Source: an uncultured Prevotellaceae bacterium
GTDB taxonomy: Bacteria > Bacteroidota > Bacteroidia > Bacteroidales > Bacteroidaceae
Length of the DNA: 8,549 nt
NCBI GenBank assembly: GCA_946624335.1
Contig: CAMOSA010000103.1
Span: 1-8,549 of the forward strand
Reading direction: 5' to 3'
A model generated the notes under the pieces. It worked only from the letters and a program-made list of their open reading frames with translations, had not been told where the DNA came from and searched no databases. Position numbers and translations under genes: made by a program. The stretch's first letter is position 1; every line of letters begins with the position of its first letter. Below are positions 5,097 to 8,549 of the stretch, in pieces.

Positions 5097-7427
5097 TTAC
5101 TTCACGACAACCTTCTTTCCGCCGACGATGTTGATGCCGCGACGGAGGTTGCTGATGCGCTGGCCGGCTACATTGTAGATAGCGGCATTGTCCATTGTAC
5201 CTTGTCCATTGCCAATGGCCTCGATGGCATCTGCGTCGCCGAAGAAGAAGGCCTTGACGCTACCGCCCTGAGCGGGGAGGTAAGCACGGAAGCCGGGAAC
5301 GTTGGGAATGGTGCCTGCTTCTACCTGGTAGAAGCCGACAACGCCTTTCTGGTTCTGAAGGACGTAGCTGCCGACGGGAGCTTTGATGCCAGCTACAACA
5401 CCAGTCAGAGCATTGGCGATGGCAGCGTCGCTGTTGGTGGCATCAACGGCGAAGTTGTATGTGCCTGCAGCACCTTCCAGGATGACGGCGGTGCCGGCGG
5501 GGATGGTCGTGACAGGGCTCAGTTCGAGATGTACGCCGTCAGCATTGATAGCGACTGTGTTGGCAGTGACACCTGCGGGAACGGTCAGAGCAACGGGAGC
5601 ACACAGCGTGGCGTAGCCGGCAGCAGAGATGGCGACGGGAAGCTCGGTGACTTCAGCAACCTCAAGGGTGAAGCTGTTCTGATTGACCCAACCTGAACTG
5701 TAGGTGTTACGGTCGGCTTTGCTGTTATTTGCACCCGTGGAATAGAGGTAGGTGGTATTACCATTGACCTTGGTGGTTACGCTGTACTGTCCCACATTGC
5801 CACTGACGGCTGCAATAATGCTGAAGAGGTTTCCGTCGATTCCAGAAGCTGTGATGTCATCCGCTCCATTATACACATTTTTGAACCCAAGGCCTGTGGA
5901 CAGGCTGACGAGGTAGTTATCTTCGGTGAGGAAGAATACGGTGCTGTTGTCCGTTGCAGCGGTGAAGGTGGCACGGCCATTAACAGCAGGAGCGGTCAGG
6001 TAAGGTTTGTCGCCGAGGATGCTGCGAATGCGGAAGAAGGTGTTAGCGGCGGGCATATTCAGCGTGTAGTTAGCCTGCATCTGCTGAGCCATCGTCAGGT
6101 TATCTGCGGTATAGCCTGCTGTCTTCAAATCGCTGACGATGTCAGCAGCTTGTGTGGTGTAGTCAGTACCTTCAATAACCAAGCTGTATTGATTCAGGCT
6201 CGTGCCCCAGTTGATGGTTTCAAGTTCAGCGATAGCTTTAGCAAAGACAACTTCGGCAGCGGGATGGAAGTACTCTTCAAGGGCTGCAAGGACAGCAGTC
6301 GGGTCGAAGTCCTCTACCTCATAGATGACGCAACGGTTACCATCGTCGGCGGTGCTCCAGGAGTCGAAAGAACCTCCATAAGTAAGACCGGTGGATGCAT
6401 TGAGCGTCATGGATCCCGACTTGATGAGATAGGATGGTGTATTGTTGGCTGTGAATGTGATGGCAGCCGGAGTATCAGAGAGGGCATAGCCACTACCAGC
6501 CACAAACTTGCTGTCGGCGATGCTCCACATATAGTAGTTGCCTTCGTAGTTGACTAGTGCGAAGTTGTTGACATCTGAAACTACATCTTTCACAGTATTG
6601 GCCAAAGAACCATTGTAAGTAGTGTAAGTGCCACGCGGCACAACAATCTTGTATGCCTTGTTGTTACTCAGGTTGGTGATGGGATAGACGATACCATCCT
6701 TCGGAGTTCGTGTCACCTTGATGGTGCAATCGGTGTCACCGATGGTGCCCTCAGTAACATAAGTGAAGTAGGTGTTACCCGTCAGAGAGGCAGGAATGGC
6801 AACGGCGCTGTTGGCTTCTTGTTGGGAAACTATACTATTAACATAAGTCGTTCCGTCTGCTTCATATAGTTCATAAGTGACATTAATTAACGAAACAGAA
6901 GATGTGAGCTCAGCCTTGAAATAGGGCCACCAAGTACTGCCACCAGAATAAGAACAGCCTGGAGCGTAAGTTCCATAATCGGTATGGTTAAGAGCAACGC
7001 GCCCTGGTCCAACAGAATATGCCCCGCTAGCAGGAACATTAGATTTCAGAAATACAATATAATAAGTTGTTCCACCTTGCAACGTAACCTCATTATCGAA
7101 GGTATAGCTGTACAATTGAATTGCGCTGGGAGTGACAGCATTGTTAGATACAGCTACAACGGCTGATTCACTTAAGGATGTTGTAGATTTATCCGTTGCA
7201 ATGGCGATGTAGCGTACCATAGAGGTATTAACCTCATGCATGACTTGAAATTCGGACAAAGTGAACTGAGTAGTAATTGACCCAGGAGTAGTTACACCGA
7301 ACCATTCGAGACCAGCTTTGCCACCAGAAGCTTGCGTCCAGCCGGACTTGCTTTCCCAAGTAATGGTTTCAGCCCATGCCCCTGCCGTACTGAGCAGGGT
7401 GCACAAAAGAAGTAGAATTTTCTTCAT
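5097..7427 (-). CDS. Secreted multidomain protein with C-terminal tail, function unknown
   Basis: This 776-residue protein starts with a Sec signal peptide (MKKILLLLCTLLSTAGAWA, cleavage after residue 19; Cys9 is not in a lipobox). By sequence texture it appears modular. Residues about 20-175 form a beta-rich N-terminal domain. Residues about 181-240 form a small module starting VTYELYEADGTTYVNS. Residues about 246-370 form a beta-trefoil-like region (YPITNLSNNKAYKIVV to NRCVIYEV). Residues 372-455 form a helical linker. Residues about 456-592 form a second trefoil-like region (FFRIRSILGDKPYLTAP). Residues about 593-735 form a beta domain (ISAAGYATLCAPVALTVPAG). The tail, AAIYNVAGQRISNLRRGINI to KKVVVK (748-776), is typical of exported Bacteroidales proteins and may be a type IX secretion or anchoring signal. 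No catalytic motif is visible, so I favour a carbohydrate-binding or surface role. Its 5' part looks more AT-rich than its 3' part. It starts 43 bp after the toxin gene with no clear promoter between them. Confidence 0.85.
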   Translation of the reverse strand: MKKILLLLCTLLSTAGAWAETITWESKSGWTQASGGKAGLEWFGVTTPGSITTQFTLSEFQVMHEVNTSMVRYIAIATDKSTTSLSESAVVAVSNNAVTPSAIQLYSYTFDNEVTLQGGTTYYIVFLKSNVPASGAYSVGPGRVALNHTDYGTYAPGCSYSGGSTWWPYFKAELTSSVSLINVTYELYEADGTTYVNSIVSQQEANSAVAIPASLTGNTYFTYVTEGTIGDTDCTIKVTRTPKDGIVYPITNLSNNKAYKIVVPRGTYTTYNGSLANTVKDVVSDVNNFALVNYEGNYYMWSIADSKFVAGSGYALSDTPAAITFTANNTPSYLIKSGSMTLNASTGLTYGGSFDSWSTADDGNRCVIYEVEDFDPTAVLAALEEYFHPAAEVVFAKAIAELETINWGTSLNQYSLVIEGTDYTTQAADIVSDLKTAGYTADNLTMAQQMQANYTLNMPAANTFFRIRSILGDKPYLTAPAVNGRATFTAATDNSTVFFLTEDNYLVSLSTGLGFKNVYNGADDITASGIDGNLFSIIAAVSGNVGQYSVTTKVNGNTTYLYSTGANNSKADRNTYSSGWVNQNSFTLEVAEVTELPVAISAAGYATLCAPVALTVPAGVTANTVAINADGVHLELSPVTTIPAGTAVILEGAAGTYNFAVDATNSDAAIANALTGVVAGIKAPVGSYVLQNQKGVVGFYQVEAGTIPNVPGFRAYLPAQGGSVKAFFFGDADAIEAIGNGQGTMDNAAIYNVAGQRISNLRRGINIVGGKKVVVK

Positions 7428-7470
7428 GTTGTTTGATAGTTAAGTGAATAGATAATTTATAGAATTGGTT

Positions 7471-7899
7471 TTAATCGTTGAAGTCTTTAGCGTAGGTGTT
7501 TAAGAAATGTTCTGGGGACATGATGGGTATGTATTGCGTGGGGAAGTGCCTGTTCTCGTCTCTTGTCACGATCACGTCGCATTCCGCTGAGATTGCCGCC
7601 TCATATTGTAGCATATCTTCGAAGTCTGGCATATTGCTGGCCAGCGCAAGCTGGCACTGCTCTTCATCCATCGCGGCAATCCTTACATATTTCTTGATGA
7701 ATCTTAAGCCTTCTAGGGCTTTCTCATGGCCTATATGTTTTCGTGCAACAAACATACAATTGGCAAAGGTGAGCGAAGTAGCATACATCTTTATACTTCC
7801 TTTCATGCCGAGATCAAACACATTCAATGCTGCCAATAGAAAAGGGCCCCTTTCTTCTATGATATCCAGCAGAATATTCGTATCAAGGAATATTTTCAT
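7471..7899 (-). CDS. PIN-domain toxin (VapC-like ribonuclease)
   Basis: This 142-residue protein is a single PIN domain, the fold of the VapC toxins that cleave RNA with a cluster of acidic residues. MKIFLDTNILLDII supplies Asp6 and a following Asp12. PDFEDMLQYEAA (91-102) supplies Asp92, Glu94 and Asp95. VIVTRDENRHF (109-119) supplies Asp114 and the usual polar residues of the fourth motif. The length is normal. Its ATG (7897-7899) overlaps the antitoxin stop codon as ATGA, so the two are translationally coupled. No target or host specificity can be inferred. The gene looks AT-rich beside the metabolic block, consistent with horizontal acquisition. Confidence 0.9.
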   Translation of the reverse strand: MKIFLDTNILLDIIEERGPFLLAALNVFDLGMKGSIKMYATSLTFANCMFVARKHIGHEKALEGLRFIKKYVRIAAMDEEQCQLALASNMPDFEDMLQYEAAISAECDVIVTRDENRHFPTQYIPIMSPEHFLNTYAKDFND

Positions 7900-8165
7900 A
7901 GTTGATCGTATTTCTCCGTCAGATATTCTTCTCGAGCCTTGTCTCCATTTAGGTCGTCTTCTGCGTGTGAGGGCTTAGCAAATCCTACATAGCGAAGCAG
8001 TTCTGGCGAAAGTTCTTGCATCGACTTCATCTTGTAGCCTTCTTGCTGAGGCGGAATGAAGCGTAGAATGAGTGAAGTGACCCAGTCCTCTACACTGACG
8101 TTATGGGCTTTGGCATAGGTCAGTGCCTCTTGATACACCTTGGGATTGAGCGTGAGTGTTGCCAT
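7896..8165 (-). CDS. Antitoxin of the PIN-toxin pair
   Basis: This 89-residue protein immediately precedes and overlaps the PIN toxin by 4 bp, the standard antitoxin-first order. The N-terminus MATLTLNPKVYQEALTYAKA, followed by NVSVEDWVTSLI, has the strand-helix-helix look of a ribbon-helix-helix DNA-binding domain. The C-terminal half (about 45-89) is charged, with PSHAEDDLNGDKAREEYL, and would wrap the toxin. The ATG (8163-8165) has AGAGG a few bases upstream. By analogy with this class it should neutralise the toxin and repress its own promoter. TATCGG at 8181-8186 and again at 8222-8227, 41 bp apart, might be operator half-sites, but this is weak. Confidence 0.82.
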   Translation of the reverse strand: MATLTLNPKVYQEALTYAKAHNVSVEDWVTSLILRFIPPQQEGYKMKSMQELSPELLRYVGFAKPSHAEDDLNGDKAREEYLTEKYDQL

Positions 8166-8230
8166 ATTACCTCTTTTATATATCGGTCGCTGTCTGATGT
8201 TATTTTCGTTAATCTGTTAGCTATCGGGCA

Positions 8231-8238
8231 CAAAGGTA
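8231..8238 (-). promoter_or_regulatory. Bacteroidetes -7 promoter box for the toxin-antitoxin pair
   Basis: On the minus strand this reads TACCTTTG, matching TAnnTTTG, about 65 bp before the antitoxin ATG. A convincing -33 element is not visible at the expected spacing. One of the two TATCGG copies lies immediately downstream at 8222-8227, where a bound repressor could block initiation. Confidence 0.65.
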
Positions 8239-8475
8239 AGAATAAATTGGAAGGTGATAGGAGTTTATGTTGTTAAAAAAGCGTAAATCATCATCAATGC
8301 TTCGCTGCCTTTGTCAAACGGTGCGCCGTGACGGTGAATGTCCATGCCCGTGGAGCACACCACCCGCCACTTCATTCCTCCGGTTGCGGTGGCGGGCTGA
8401 TGAGCGGATGAGAAAACCGCTCCGTGCAACGGGGTGCACGGAGCGGTGGACGGATGATGCTCAGCGTGAGCGGCG
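8239..8475. other. Hairpin-rich spacer without a supported gene
   Basis: No reading frame here looks like protein. The spacer contains an 8-bp perfect inverted repeat, CCCGCCAC (8363-8370) with GTGGCGGG (8389-8396), the 13-bp terminator hairpin at 8416-8447, and a short GCTCA/TGAGC hairpin near 8460-8472. The part from 8239 to about 8290 is AT-rich and could carry upstream promoter elements for the toxin-antitoxin pair. The rest is GC-rich. Confidence 0.5.
8416..8447 (-). terminator. Rho-independent terminator after the second small acidic protein gene
   Basis: ACCGCTCCGTGCA (8416-8428) and TGCACGGAGCGGT (8435-8447) form a perfect 13-bp stem with a 6-base loop, starting 28 bp after the stop codon. 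On the minus strand the stem runs into TTTTCTC, giving a short U-tract. Confidence 0.8.
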
Positions 8476-8549
8476 TTATTCCTCCTCCTCGGTGTATTCG
8501 CCGAAGATGTCCCAGTCGGTGCCGCCCTTGACGAGGGCGTCGCTGCTGT
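8476..8549 (-). CDS. Small acidic protein of unknown function, C-terminal part (copy 2, cut by window edge)
   Basis: The last 23 to 24 codons of a paralogue of the 53-residue protein are present, reading SSDALVKGGTDWDIFGEY and ending in T plus four glutamates before TAA (8476-8478). The protein differs from copy 1 at one position in the visible part (Gly for Ser before TDWDIFGEY). At DNA level 67 of 71 bases match 4670-4740. The similarity stops at the stop codon, and the downstream sequences and hairpins differ. The N-terminal half lies outside the window, so its start and intactness cannot be judged. Confidence 0.78.
   Translation of the reverse strand, partial: SSDALVKGGTDWDIFGEYTEEEE

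Noticed and set aside
5040..5696. 218-codon plus-strand frame opposite the secreted-protein gene
   Set aside because: It is antisense to a gene with a signal peptide, ordered domains and a recognised tail, has no domain of its own and has no promoter.

Overview
The window reads as Bacteroidales chromosome, most likely Prevotella or a close relative. The evidence is the Bacteroidetes-type promoter boxes (TAnnTTTG), A-rich leaders without strong Shine-Dalgarno sequences, a secreted protein ending in the short C-terminal tail typical of this group, and the housekeeping proteins themselves. Every gene I can support is on the minus strand, so transcription runs from high to low coordinates. Genus and species cannot be fixed from this sequence alone.

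Positions 1-3978 hold a GC-rich metabolic block. In transcription order it contains glucose-6-phosphate isomerase (pgi, with a good promoter box at 4032-4039), a broken four-helix-bundle (23S rRNA IVP family) gene, a HAD phosphatase/phosphoglucomutase-like protein, aspartate-semialdehyde dehydrogenase (asd) and the start of a class I fumarate hydratase, which runs off the left edge. The last three genes are 21 and 27 bp apart and look co-transcribed. The four-helix-bundle gene is interrupted by one in-frame TAG and flanked by inverted copies of a strand-asymmetric AT-rich repeat. It resembles a small cassette inserted between pgi and the HAD gene.

Positions 3979-5096 are mostly non-coding and unusually structured. 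A tandem array of a 22-bp unit (4085-4283) lies upstream of the pgi promoter. It is followed by two large hairpins, a truncated orphan gene remnant, a 53-residue acidic small protein, a second pair of strand-asymmetric AT-rich blocks with no gene between them, and a run of four G-tracts capable of forming a quadruplex.

Positions 5097-8549 form an accessory segment. It holds a 776-residue secreted multidomain protein with a signal peptide and a C-terminal tail, a PIN-toxin/antitoxin pair overlapping by 4 bp with its own promoter, a hairpin-rich spacer, and the 3' end of a second, nearly identical copy of the acidic small protein, cut by the right edge. The toxin-antitoxin pair and the 5' part of the secreted-protein gene look more AT-rich than the housekeeping block, which suggests acquired DNA.

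The best candidates for something undescribed are the four-helix-bundle cassette with its possible gene-less relative, the 22-bp array, and the duplicated small acidic protein genes. All three need genome-wide comparison to move beyond inference.
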